Source of the DNA: Intestinimonas butyriciproducens
GTDB taxonomy: Bacteria > Bacillota > Clostridia > Oscillospirales > Oscillospiraceae
Reading direction: 5' to 3'
NCBI RefSeq assembly: GCF_004154955.1
Contig: NZ_CP011524.1
Location: forward strand, 372,001-436,000
Length of the DNA stretch: 64,000 nucleotides
The position numbers and the translations under genes were made by a program. The notes under the pieces were generated by a model. It was given only the letters and a program-made list of their open reading frames with translations. It was not told the DNA's origin and made no database searches. This document shows positions 49,845 through 58,492 of the stretch, piece by piece. Every line of letters begins with the position of its first letter. Positions within the stretch are counted from its first letter, which is position 1.

Positions 49845-51658
49845 CGTTCCTCCTCTCCGAATGTCTTCATTTGCTTTCCTCTTTTTACAGCCCTCTCCTG
49901 AGCCGGAGCATGGGCGATGCCGCCCCGGCTGGATACCGCATAGCCGCGGCTTTCGTTCATCTCCTCCGGCTCACTGAGCTGCGGGAGATTCCGCTCCAGA
50001 TCCACCCGGTTGGCATAGGCCACCGCTCGGTTGGCTCTCTCCGGCACCACATACGGCTCCCCGAAGGTAATGCCCCAGTTTAAGAAGAGTTGGAGCCGGG
50101 TCCGCATGGGATGAGTGCCGGTTTTCATGACGATAAAGCTGCCCTTGGGAATGGATTTTAGCTCGTCGGGCGTCAGTAGGGCGCGCTCCATCATCTGCAG
50201 GCTCTGGCTGGGATCGTTCTTGCCACGGCTCACCGAGCCGGAGAGGACGGTGCGGCTGCCCAGGGCTTTGGACAGCACTTCGGCGGTCTGGCTGTTGGGT
50301 GCAAAGCCGCCGAAGATGGTGTCCTGGCAGTTGTCCTGAATGATCTCGCGGCCCTCTTTCCCGTAGTTTTTTTCGAGCTGCGCTAAGGACTGGATGATCG
50401 GCACGAGCGTTAACCGGCGAGAGCGTCCAGCGGAGAAAAGGGGCAGTATATCAAACGGGGGCATGGTGCCGAATTCGTCACAGAAAAGCACCACCCGGTT
50501 TTTCAGCTTGCCGCCGTTCTCATCGGCCACAGCGAACAGCTCCCGGCTCAGGTTCTGGATCATGAGACCGGCCATGAAGTTCTTGGTTGTGTCTTCTTCC
50601 GGCAGGATCAGGAAGATGGCAGACTTCTCCGAAGCAAACTTCTCAGCGTCAATGGCGCTGTCGAAGCACAGGATCTGCTCCAGCTCGCTGTCCAGAAAGG
50701 CATTCAAGCGGGACAGCACGGTGGACATGACGGAGGCCATTGCCTGCTCGGCGCTGTTGAGGGCGGCACCGGCAAACCACCTCGCCTTGTGATCCGGCGG
50801 CAGTTTTGCCATCAGGAGCTGGAAGTGGCTCTTGCCCTTGACACGGCTGGGCTCCAGCAGATCCTGCACCAGCTTGAACACGGAGACGATATGGCGGCGC
50901 TCCTGGGGGTGGTCTTTATCGGGCGGCAGGAACTCGGCCAGCATCAGGATGACCGAGGTGAGAAGCCCTTCCGCCGCATCGTAGAAGAAAGCGTTCTGGC
51001 CGCGGTTGCTGTCATCGCCGTCCGGATTGACGATGGTCTTGGACAGGATTTTGGCGTATTTCTCGGCCTTGGCCCGGGCCGCGAGATTGTTCGGGTCACT
51101 CCGGGCAATGTCCATATACCGGTTGACCAGCGTCAGCAGATTGTTACCGTCTGAGCGGGTGGGATTTCGCAGGTCGATCACGGCCACATTCTGATACCCA
51201 TAGCAGTTCTTGGCAATGGCGCCGTAATTGCGGGCGAGGTCGCCCTTGCTGTCCAGCGCCAGCCAGCTCATGCCGCTGGCGCAGGCGTACTCCAGATTGG
51301 GATAGAGAAAATAGGCGGTCTTGCCGATGCCGGAAGCGCCGATCATCAGGCAGTGGATGTCATCGCTGTCCACGAGGGCGGTGAGTTCGCCTTTCTTTCC
51401 CTTGCACCCCAGCACCAGCCCCTGCTCCGTGGGCAGGTTCTGGCCGCTGCGCCATTTCTTCACCTCGAAGGGGACATGGGCATAGGTCTGCCGGATCTCT
51501 TTGGCTGTGGCCCATCTTGCGGTGCCGTGCTGGCCGTCGCCGACCGTTTTGGATTTGATCCCGCTCAGGGTATAGTAGTGGGACAAGGCGGCCAGACAGC
51601 CGATGACCAGAAACATCAGCCCGCCGGCGGCCAACAAAATCAGGACTTGGTGTGGCAT
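49841..51658 (-). CDS. VirD4/TraG type IV coupling protein
   Basis: The 605-residue coupling ATPase links relaxosome and mating channel. One N-terminal membrane segment (about 5-28) is followed by Walker A G-A-S-G-I-G-K-T at 107-114 and Walker B V-V-L-F-C-D-E-F-G. It matches the VirD4-like proteins of Clostridioides CD1115/Tn1549-type elements. It is shorter at the N-terminus than proteobacterial TraG, as usual for this group. Confidence 0.92.
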   Translation of the reverse strand: MPHQVLILLAAGGLMFLVIGCLAALSHYYTLSGIKSKTVGDGQHGTARWATAKEIRQTYAHVPFEVKKWRSGQNLPTEQGLVLGCKGKKGELTALVDSDDIHCLMIGASGIGKTAYFLYPNLEYACASGMSWLALDSKGDLARNYGAIAKNCYGYQNVAVIDLRNPTRSDGNNLLTLVNRYMDIARSDPNNLAARAKAEKYAKILSKTIVNPDGDDSNRGQNAFFYDAAEGLLTSVILMLAEFLPPDKDHPQERRHIVSVFKLVQDLLEPSRVKGKSHFQLLMAKLPPDHKARWFAGAALNSAEQAMASVMSTVLSRLNAFLDSELEQILCFDSAIDAEKFASEKSAIFLILPEEDTTKNFMAGLMIQNLSRELFAVADENGGKLKNRVVLFCDEFGTMPPFDILPLFSAGRSRRLTLVPIIQSLAQLEKNYGKEGREIIQDNCQDTIFGGFAPNSQTAEVLSKALGSRTVLSGSVSRGKNDPSQSLQMMERALLTPDELKSIPKGSFIVMKTGTHPMRTRLQLFLNWGITFGEPYVVPERANRAVAYANRVDLERNLPQLSEPEEMNESRGYAVSSRGGIAHAPAQERAVKRGKQMKTFGEEER

Positions 51659-51675
51659 GGTTAACCCCTTTCAGG

Positions 51676-51763
51676 GCACACCACTTCCTGCTCGGTTCCA
51701 TACTTCTGAATGCGCACATCACTCTTGTTACGGCCTACTTCGGGCGAACAGGAAGTGGTGTGC
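51676..51763. repeat. 15-bp inverted repeat around a 58-nt loop
   Basis: GCACACCACTTCCTG (51676-51690) is repeated inverted at 51749-51763 in the 116-bp gap between traG and the Toprim gene. The loop is too long for a normal terminator; the minus strand right after it shows no strong T-run. Confidence 0.55.
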
Positions 51764-51774
51764 GTTGTTGTTAT

Positions 51775-52680
51775 TTACTGCATGACTTGTGCGTAGGACG
51801 GTTCCTCAGCGGTCAGATCATCATTCCAATCCTTGTGTGCGGGAATGAGCCTTTCCACCGTGTACCTCTCTGCCAGCTGTTCCTTCATGCGCCGGCTGGC
51901 CAGATGGCCAGCCTCGTCATTGTCGAGGCAGAGCAGGACCGTATTGATTTGCGGCTGCCGCTCCAGCAGCTTCAGCACCGGCTGAATGGAGGTGCCGCAG
52001 CAGGCCACATAGCTGTGGCTCTGCCAGCCCTCCGGATGGAGCGTGATGTAGGAGAGCATATCGATGGGAGCTTCGAACACATAGAGGCTCCCATCTGTGC
52101 CGATGTGGTGGAAGCTGTGGCGGGGATCGCAGCCCTCCACATTGAGCCGGAAGGCTTTGCCGAAGCTGTTGGCGCTGCGCTTGTGGGCATGGCGGGGGAC
52201 GCCGTCTTCATCCGTACCCACGAAAACCGCATTGTGGTAATCGGCGTCTTCATACAGCAGCTTCTCTCTTGCAAAGTGCGCCACAACGCTCCGGTCGATA
52301 TTCCGGTGCTTGACCAGATAGGCATAGACCCGGCGCATATTGGAATTGGCCGGCGGAAGGACAAAGGGCTTCGGCGGCTCATCTACCCGTTCTTCGGCAG
52401 AGGGATAAACCGTTCCCAGCTCGCCTCCCAGAAGCATGGTCACCGCCTCCGGATAGCTGAGGTGATAAAACCGCTGCACGAAGCTGACGGCGTGGCCGCC
52501 CCGCTCCTCGGCATGATCGTACCACTCGTTGCCGCGGATGGTGACACTATGGTCACGGGCCAGCCGTTTCTCTCTGCCGGAGGCAAGGAGCTTTTCGCCC
52601 CGGCAGCGGAGGAACTCCTCCAGATCAACGGAGGCGGCTCGCTGCTTCTGTTTTTCCGTGAAATGAATGTAAGTCGACAT
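51775..52680 (-). CDS. DUF3991/Toprim-domain primase-like protein
   Basis: The 301-residue protein resembles the short primase-like proteins of conjugative elements: an N-terminal part with G-N-E-W-Y-D-H-A-E-E-R-G-G-H-A, a DUF3991-type middle and a Toprim domain with V-F-E-A-P-I-D and L-C-L-D-N-D-E-A-G that supplies the acidic metal ligands. It probably primes or processes the transferred strand. Located 13 bp after the relaxase stop. Confidence 0.85.
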   Translation of the reverse strand: MSTYIHFTEKQKQRAASVDLEEFLRCRGEKLLASGREKRLARDHSVTIRGNEWYDHAEERGGHAVSFVQRFYHLSYPEAVTMLLGGELGTVYPSAEERVDEPPKPFVLPPANSNMRRVYAYLVKHRNIDRSVVAHFAREKLLYEDADYHNAVFVGTDEDGVPRHAHKRSANSFGKAFRLNVEGCDPRHSFHHIGTDGSLYVFEAPIDMLSYITLHPEGWQSHSYVACCGTSIQPVLKLLERQPQINTVLLCLDNDEAGHLASRRMKEQLAERYTVERLIPAHKDWNDDLTAEEPSYAQVMQ

Positions 52681-52692
52681 AGGCTCCTCCTG

Positions 52693-54651
52693 TTACATGG
52701 TCTGCTGATAGGATACCTGCTCCTCATGATCATCCGCCTTGTGGCCCATGGCCATCCGCTTTTCCGTCAGCCGCTTGCGCCGTTTGGAATCAATGCGAAT
52801 CCCTGCCGGATTGCGAGGCGGCATGGAATTGTCCCGGAAGATCCGGCTCATGTGATGGAGCAGCTTGGTTGCCGCCAGCATGACGGACGGATCTCGGAAC
52901 TGGTCAAAGCGGTCAAGGAAGAATTGAGCATACGCATTGCCCTGGGCAGCGGAGCGGGTGAACCAATCCCTGGCCTGCTCCCGATCCTGTTCCACATCCC
53001 GGCCCAGGAGATACAGCTTGCCCAGTGTGTACTGAGCAAACGGGTTTCCTTGTCTGGCGGCGGCAGTCAGGTACTCCAGAGCTTTTCTCACATCCTTCTT
53101 TACGGACTCACCGGTGAGACAGAGCTTCCCAAGGCGGTATTGGGCAAACGGATTCCCATGCCCGGCGGCCTTGTCCAGCCAGCGCACCGCCTCATCGGTG
53201 CGCTTTTGAGAGAGCAGGAGCTTCCCGAGTGCATATGCCGAAAAGTCATTTCCGGCCTCTGCGGATAAGCGAAACCAACGCTCCGCTTTTTCATGATCCC
53301 GCATGGTGGAGAGATCATCCCGGTAGAACTTTCCCAGTTGATGCGCCGCCACCGTGTATCCTTCCACCCAGAGCTGTTCCAGCACCCGGACGGCTTCGGC
53401 GTGTTCCTCATCCAGCGCATAGACATCCTTCAGAACCGTTTTGGCGGCACGATAGCGTCGAGCCTGTTCATATACGCTGCTGGATCGCTGCCCCTCATGT
53501 GCCGCCTCCGGCTCCGGCTCATCTTGCATCTTCTCATCTTCAAAAGTCGGGAGGCCGAGGCGGATGTTCTCGGCCTCCCGGATGATATCGTTTTTAATCC
53601 GGCGGAACTCTTTCTGCTGAGAGAGCGGGAGATGCTCCCGCGGTGTACGGCTGCCATAGCACTCGTTCAGCTCATCCCGGATCTGATTCCAGGTTTCATA
53701 GCACTTTGCTACTTCCGGCTGCCGGGCCAGCTCGTCCACGATGGTGTCCACCAATGCTTTGAGCGGTTTCTTCAGATAGCCATACTGCTTTTTCCCGGTG
53801 GTGGTTTCCAGCGCCTGCACCAGCTGGCGCATCTGCTTCTCGATGACAGGGTTGTCGCAGAGCTGATGCTCCATCTTCTGAATCAGCTCCCGCATGGTAT
53901 CCTGCGCCACTTCGATCAGCTCTTTATAGGCAACATCCTTCCGCTCGTAGATCTGGATCATCTCATCCCGGAAGATGGTGTTGGTCAGCTTGGAGCGCAT
54001 GGTCGCAATGCCTTCCCTGGTCAGGAAGCCCTCCTTCGGATCGTCTGACCAGACCATCATGTGGATGTGGGGGTGATGCCCCTCATTGTGGAAGGCCGCA
54101 TACCAGCGGAAGTGATCAGCCGGTATCTTTATGGCCTTGGCCAGATCCTGTGCGTGCATCATGAGCAGGCCGCGCCATGCGTCCGCATTGTCGTACCCCA
54201 GCCGGGCAGCATCCTCACGGCGCAGGGAGTAGATGATGGTCCACACATTTCCGTCATGGGCTTCCAGCTCGGACATGGCTGCGTCGAGGTCTACTGCGGC
54301 GGCGGAGCTGAACAGGCCATGGGCCCCGCGGCGCTCCACACGGGGGCGGGTGGCAATGTAGGACAGGTATCCGCTCTCAGAATTTATTTCGTGGAGGTTT
54401 GCATCCAGCGCCATGGTGATGAAGGCTGATGCGGTACCAAGGGTAGGCGTCTTACGGTAATCCTCATACTCGAACAGCTCCACGGCATCAGGGAAATCAT
54501 GCAGGATCTTTTGGATCAGTTCCCGCTGTCCTTTGGTGACGGGACCGTTGCCGGTCAGCTTCTCCACACCTTCGCGGGTGGCAATGTATTTCATGTACCC
54601 GCCGGCCTTTTCGGATTTGATGTAGCCGCTTTTCTGTACGAGCTTTGCCAT
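52693..54651 (-). CDS. MobP-type relaxase with C-terminal Sel1 repeats
   Basis: The 652-residue product nicks the element at oriT and pilots the strand. The three-His motif appears as E-G-H-H-P-H-I-H-M-M-V near residue 200, with the catalytic Tyr expected in the first 110 residues. The middle is helical and the C-terminal half (about 430-600) has at least four Sel1-like repeats (A-Q-Y-R-L-G-K-L, A-Q-Y-T-L-G-K-L), which are protein-interaction modules. This fits the MobP3-like relaxases of Clostridia elements. Confidence 0.88.
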   Translation of the reverse strand: MAKLVQKSGYIKSEKAGGYMKYIATREGVEKLTGNGPVTKGQRELIQKILHDFPDAVELFEYEDYRKTPTLGTASAFITMALDANLHEINSESGYLSYIATRPRVERRGAHGLFSSAAAVDLDAAMSELEAHDGNVWTIIYSLRREDAARLGYDNADAWRGLLMMHAQDLAKAIKIPADHFRWYAAFHNEGHHPHIHMMVWSDDPKEGFLTREGIATMRSKLTNTIFRDEMIQIYERKDVAYKELIEVAQDTMRELIQKMEHQLCDNPVIEKQMRQLVQALETTTGKKQYGYLKKPLKALVDTIVDELARQPEVAKCYETWNQIRDELNECYGSRTPREHLPLSQQKEFRRIKNDIIREAENIRLGLPTFEDEKMQDEPEPEAAHEGQRSSSVYEQARRYRAAKTVLKDVYALDEEHAEAVRVLEQLWVEGYTVAAHQLGKFYRDDLSTMRDHEKAERWFRLSAEAGNDFSAYALGKLLLSQKRTDEAVRWLDKAAGHGNPFAQYRLGKLCLTGESVKKDVRKALEYLTAAARQGNPFAQYTLGKLYLLGRDVEQDREQARDWFTRSAAQGNAYAQFFLDRFDQFRDPSVMLAATKLLHHMSRIFRDNSMPPRNPAGIRIDSKRRKRLTEKRMAMGHKADDHEEQVSYQQTM

Positions 54652-54654
54652 GAG

Positions 54655-55134
54655 TTACACCGACTTCTGGAAGTCCAGCGCATCCTTGAACGAGATGCGC
54701 CCGTTGGTGCGCTTCATATCCCGAATGGCGCGTCCCCGCAGACGCTGGTACTCGCCTTCGTCGATATCGGTGTCGTAGGCGATGATCTGCCCCAGCACAT
54801 TGAGATCCACACCCTGCTTGAACAGGAGCGAGCCCATGCGTCCGGCAAAATTGTCCAGGGTGCCGGTGAGCATGGCGGAGAGTGCTTCGGGCAGGAAGCC
54901 GCCGGCGTTCTTCGTGTTCAGATAGCCGATGTAAAACCGGAGGGCATTCTCCACGAATTCGCTCCGGCTGGCGCAGTTGTCGAGGCGCAGGTAGATGTCT
55001 ACCTTCTCGTCCAGATCCTCAGAGATCCAGAACCCCTTCTTCGTTTTTCTGCTTTCGGACTTCAGTAAAACCACTCCTTTTTTCGTCAAGTCCCCGCTGA
55101 GAACCCTTGCCACAGCGGAGCTTTTCCGCATCAT
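54655..55134 (-). CDS. Relaxosome accessory protein (MobC/RHH-like)
   Basis: About 159 residues, with an N-terminal R-K-T-K-K-G-F-W-I-S-E-D-L-D segment and a ribbon-helix-helix-like S-R-S-E-F-V-E-N-A-L, then a conserved tail with G-R-A-I-R-D-M-K. It likely binds oriT next to the relaxase, whose gene starts 3 bp after its stop. The frame stays open upstream to 55356, and ATG 55233 is another possible start, but that stretch is hairpin-rich and looks non-coding. Confidence 0.7.
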   Translation of the reverse strand: MMRKSSAVARVLSGDLTKKGVVLLKSESRKTKKGFWISEDLDEKVDIYLRLDNCASRSEFVENALRFYIGYLNTKNAGGFLPEALSAMLTGTLDNFAGRMGSLLFKQGVDLNVLGQIIAYDTDIDEGEYQRLRGRAIRDMKRTNGRISFKDALDFQKSV

Positions 55135-55163
55135 AGGGTCCAACAGCTCTTTCCACCCGCCGG

Positions 55164-55362
55164 ATTGTCCCCGCTGCGAAAAGCCGGAAACTGCCCGCAC
55201 TGCGGGCAGAAGTGGGAGAGCCGGGGGCGGCATTGTCCCCGGCTCTTTCTCCTGCTTTGCTTTCGTCAGCTTCCCGCTCTCTTGGAAAGCGCCCCAAATT
55301 CCGCCCGTTTCCCTCTGGAGGGGTACACGGTCGACTGGCCGCTGAAAGCCGCACACAGCGGC
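55164..55362. other. Hairpin cluster upstream of the accessory gene, candidate oriT
   Basis: Three hairpins occur in 200 bp: CTGCCCGCA-C-TGCGGGCAG (55191-55209), GAGCCGGGG/CCCCGGCTC (55218-55226 and 55237-55245) and GCCGCTG/CAGCGGC (55338-55344 and 55356-55362). ATTGTCCCC occurs as a direct repeat at 55164-55172 and 55232-55240. The place next to MobC and relaxase genes is where oriT is usually found; the nick site is not known. Confidence 0.45.
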
Positions 55363-55381
55363 TCACAGGGGGCAACGGGGG

Positions 55382-56416
55382 CTACATCTGCATCTCTGGG
55401 AGTTCCTGGCTCTGCTCCGCCAGATAGTCCGCACTGCACTCCTCCAGACTCTGGCCCCAGTGCTCCTGACAGTAGGTGTTCATCTTGGGGAGGAGCAGAG
55501 CCTGCTCCTCGGCGCTGAGCCGGTACTTGAATGCCTCCTCGTCGCCGTTGCCACGCTGCAGATACACCTCCAGCGTGTCACAGACACGACGGGCATCCAG
55601 ATCGTAGTTGGCACAGATGTTCAGCCAGTCGTCATTCTCGGAGGTGCAGACATCAGTTCCGAACACTTGATCCGCATTGAACGATACTTCCATGTAGAAC
55701 TCCAGCAGGTTATCGTTCTGAATAATGTCCTCGGCGAAGGAAATGTCCTCGGCGCAGAGCCGCCGGCTGCCGGAGAGGTATTCCGATTCCGGCTCCTGAT
55801 GGAGCGTTCTCTCCTCCAGCCGGTCCAGGAAGATCCGCCACCTTTCGTCCGACGAAGCGTTGCCCTTCTTCATAGCGAAGTAGGCGGCGGTGCTCACATC
55901 CCGGATTCTGAACCGCTTCCAGCCATCCATGATGCTGACGGCTTCCATATCTCCGCTGTCGAGGTCGATGTCGTAGGCACCCACCACCCGGCCGGTGTTG
56001 TCCAGCCGCTCCGACACATAGGAGTTGAACTCCTCCTGAGAGATTCGCTGGGTGTGCAGCAGCGTTTCGACAAAGCGGTGGGGCGCCTCGTCGGGCGGCT
56101 TGCGGATGTAGCTGCGCAGACGGCGGGCGGTCGAGAGCAGCTCGAGTTTTTCCTCGGCCAGAATATAATCGGAGCCGCCGTTCTCCGTGACATGAAAGAC
56201 GGCGAAGCGCCGTGCGGCCTCCCGAGCCTCCTCCTCCGCCTGCTGCTCTGCCCAGAGCTCATGGCTGATGCGCTCGTACTCCCGCTGAGGAAGCTGGTTG
56301 CACATTTCATCAAGGATATTCTCCAGATGCTCCTCCAGCGTTTCCCCCTTCAGTTGTTTGCTCAGAGCGTCGTACCACCGCTCGTCGAGCCAGAGTGTGA
56401 TCTCACGGCCCCTCAT
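55382..56416 (-). CDS. Conserved conjugative-element protein of unknown function
   Basis: The 344-residue acidic protein begins R-E-I-T-L-W-L-D-E-R-W-Y-D-A-L, has a long helix (E-Q-Q-A-E-E-E-A-R-E-A-A-R-R-F) and a C-terminal half with many acidic residues. I recognise no named domain, though similar proteins accompany DUF3848 genes in Clostridia elements. ATG 56416 overlaps the DUF3848 stop by 4 bp, which selects this start over an earlier codon. Confidence 0.6.
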   Translation of the reverse strand: MRGREITLWLDERWYDALSKQLKGETLEEHLENILDEMCNQLPQREYERISHELWAEQQAEEEAREAARRFAVFHVTENGGSDYILAEEKLELLSTARRLRSYIRKPPDEAPHRFVETLLHTQRISQEEFNSYVSERLDNTGRVVGAYDIDLDSGDMEAVSIMDGWKRFRIRDVSTAAYFAMKKGNASSDERWRIFLDRLEERTLHQEPESEYLSGSRRLCAEDISFAEDIIQNDNLLEFYMEVSFNADQVFGTDVCTSENDDWLNICANYDLDARRVCDTLEVYLQRGNGDEEAFKYRLSAEEQALLLPKMNTYCQEHWGQSLEECSADYLAEQSQELPEMQM

Positions 56417-57027
56417 TGCATTCCTCCCATTTCCGGCCCGCACTGCTTCATCTCAGGGTACTCGGTCAGAAGATGCCACACGCCGTTTGCGTAGTTGGCG
56501 CTGTTGACCGTCTGACTGAGAAGATCGTCGGCAGAGAGCGACATCGTGATACCGGGCACGCCGGGATGCGCCGCGGCACTTTGGCCGCTCATCAGTCCTT
56601 CCGCCTGAGCTGCGGTCAGGGGCACAAAGCCGCACGGGGTCATCAGGGAAAAGACGCCGCCAACATGCGTGGCCAGGAAATCACGAACCGTGCGTGTGCC
56701 TGCGTCATCAGACAGTTCCTCCCGAAGCGTCCAGACGCAGTGGAGCAGCTCCTCACCATGGGAGGCATCCAGACCATTCTCCGAAATCCAGCGGTCTGCC
56801 AGCTCATCCAGCGGCTCGTCCAGCCCCAGCAGAAATCTGGCGTCCTCCTCATTGATGGCGTCCTCGATATTGTCACGGATCAACCGTGCGGCGGTGATCT
56901 CCTCAGCGGCATCAATCAGCTGAGAGGGATCGGCTGCCATCCACTGCTTGACCCGGCGCTCATAGTCTGCGCTGATCCGCTTCTTCAGCTCTTTCTTGTA
57001 ATCCAAGGCGATCTCATCTTTGTTCAC
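56413..57027 (-). CDS. DUF3848-like protein
   Basis: The 204-residue product has N-terminal helices (Y-K-K-E-L-K-K-R-I-S-A-D-Y) and the segment E-E-L-L-H-C-V-W-T-L-R-E-E-L that I associate with DUF3848, a family of conjugative elements with unknown function. A GTG at 57027 overlaps the previous stop (GTGA). Confidence 0.68.
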   Translation of the reverse strand: MNKDEIALDYKKELKKRISADYERRVKQWMAADPSQLIDAAEEITAARLIRDNIEDAINEEDARFLLGLDEPLDELADRWISENGLDASHGEELLHCVWTLREELSDDAGTRTVRDFLATHVGGVFSLMTPCGFVPLTAAQAEGLMSGQSAAAHPGVPGITMSLSADDLLSQTVNSANYANGVWHLLTEYPEMKQCGPEMGGMQ

Positions 57028-57281
57028 TGGATCACCTCCGGTTCCTGGTCAGGCTTCGGTGCGACGGCTCTCGGGCTGCGCCGGGGCTTGCTCGGAGCGG
57101 CGGCGCTTACATCGCTCTCATCGATATACTCCCGCACGGGGGCGGGCACATATTTTTCATAGAGCTTCACCAGCGCATCCGTCATCTCACGGTCCAGGTC
57201 AAGCTCCTTCTTGCCCATATAGCGTTTGAGCGCAGAGAGCTTCTCCTCGTCGAAGGTGATGGTCAGGTTCACTTGCTTCAT
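57024..57281 (-). CDS. DUF6103-like small protein
   Basis: An 85-residue protein starting M-K-Q-V-N-L-T-I-T-F-D-E-E-K-L, a ribbon-helix-helix-like beginning, with a basic Pro/Ala-rich tail (P-S-K-P-R-R-S-P-R). It matches small DUF6103-type proteins of these elements. ATG 57281 is preferred since it starts the conserved strand and follows GGAAGTGCC. Probable DNA-binding accessory protein. Confidence 0.65.
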   Translation of the reverse strand: MKQVNLTITFDEEKLSALKRYMGKKELDLDREMTDALVKLYEKYVPAPVREYIDESDVSAAAPSKPRRSPRAVAPKPDQEPEVIQ

Positions 57282-57295
57282 TGGCACTTCCTTTC

Positions 57296-58492
57296 TCAGT
57301 CGTAGTTGATGTATTCGATCTGCAGCCAGTGGGTCCAGCCCCGACCCTCCAGCTTTGTTTTCACCACACCTTTTTTGGTATTCATAGCTTCAATCACATA
57401 ACCGTCACCGATGTACACGCCAATGTGGCCGTCATGCCAGACAGCGAGGCCGGGGATATCCGGCATGGTGTCGATGGTTCCGGATACTGAGGCGTTATAA
57501 TACATCTGGTTGGCGCCAAGATCCGGCATCCCGTTGGTTCCATACTCGATAGTCATGGTGTCGGGATTGAGCCATCCGTACCCTTTGATCAGGCCCACGC
57601 AGTCTGTGGTTCTGCCTCCCAGCCAGTTGGCACGGATGAAGTCCGCATAGCTGCCGACACCGTCAGGGTACTGCTCCAGCTTGTAGGCGAAGAGCGAATC
57701 GGTGAGGACACTGCCGTATGTTCCCCAGACATAGCCCCAGCCGGACTCCCAGGCGTGGATGGCGTAGGTCACAAGGTCTGCGGCGTTCTTGGTGGTTGGA
57801 TCGGTGAAGGCGGAGATGTCCAGCTCTATGCTGCTCCCATCCCCTCTGAGATACTCGCCGCTGTAGCTGCCGCCCCCGGCGCTCCCCGCAATCATGGTAT
57901 AGATATGGTCGATGTTGCTCTTGTCATCTTCCGTGATCTCTCTGCCCAGATGGGCTTCCAGATTGGCGTAGGCCTGGGACAGAGAGGCCGGCACCGCGAC
58001 GGTGTATTCTTCTTCCTCTGTACTTGTAGTCCCGTCCTCCAGTGTCACTTCTACGGTTCGTGTTCGGGTTTCGGTGGTGTAGAAGCACTCCACGAAGCTG
58101 TTCGCCGCCCGTGTGGACGGGGCGTCGTCCCCAAAGCAGAGGGCATAAAAAACAGCCTTGACTCTGATCGGGTCAAGGCTGTTGCCGCTGTCCATCTGCC
58201 CGTTGGCAGAGGACACCGCCGAATCCAGAAGAGAAAAGGCCGAGCGCATTTCCTCGATGTGATATCGGAACTCCGCCGGAACTTCTGCGGAGAATTCCGC
58301 TCCGTAGAAGCATGCCTCCACCGAATAGTTGTTATGCTCCGCCCCGCCTGAGCCAAGGGAGCAGAGCAGGGCGATCAAAAGAATGACGGGTGAAAAGATT
58401 GCCACCAGAATCCAGCCCAAACCTTTCCGGGTCTTTTCGTTGGTAAGCAGCATGGCAGCGGCCTTGGCCACTGCGGCAGCGGAAACAGCCAT
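57296..58492 (-). CDS. NlpC/P60-family cell-wall hydrolase of the mating apparatus
   Basis: The 398-residue product has one membrane segment near 26-47, an extracytoplasmic region and a C-terminal C40 peptidase domain with T-T-D-C-V-G-L-I-K-G (Cys nucleophile near 297) and H-D-G-H-I-G-V-Y-I-G (His). It opens peptidoglycan for the channel, as VirB1-like enzymes do. Its ATG overlaps the virB4 stop (TGATG). Confidence 0.87.
   Translation of the reverse strand: MAVSAAAVAKAAAMLLTNEKTRKGLGWILVAIFSPVILLIALLCSLGSGGAEHNNYSVEACFYGAEFSAEVPAEFRYHIEEMRSAFSLLDSAVSSANGQMDSGNSLDPIRVKAVFYALCFGDDAPSTRAANSFVECFYTTETRTRTVEVTLEDGTTSTEEEEYTVAVPASLSQAYANLEAHLGREITEDDKSNIDHIYTMIAGSAGGGSYSGEYLRGDGSSIELDISAFTDPTTKNAADLVTYAIHAWESGWGYVWGTYGSVLTDSLFAYKLEQYPDGVGSYADFIRANWLGGRTTDCVGLIKGYGWLNPDTMTIEYGTNGMPDLGANQMYYNASVSGTIDTMPDIPGLAVWHDGHIGVYIGDGYVIEAMNTKKGVVKTKLEGRGWTHWLQIEYINYD

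Noticed and set aside
49446-49901. A 151-codon plus-strand frame opposite the small HTH gene
   Set aside because: Runs through the transfer operon terminator and antisense to a recognised HTH protein.
55135-55356. Upstream extension of the relaxosome accessory protein
   Set aside because: The extension crosses three hairpins and is Pro/Gly-rich without conserved features; ATG 55134 gives the family-like length.
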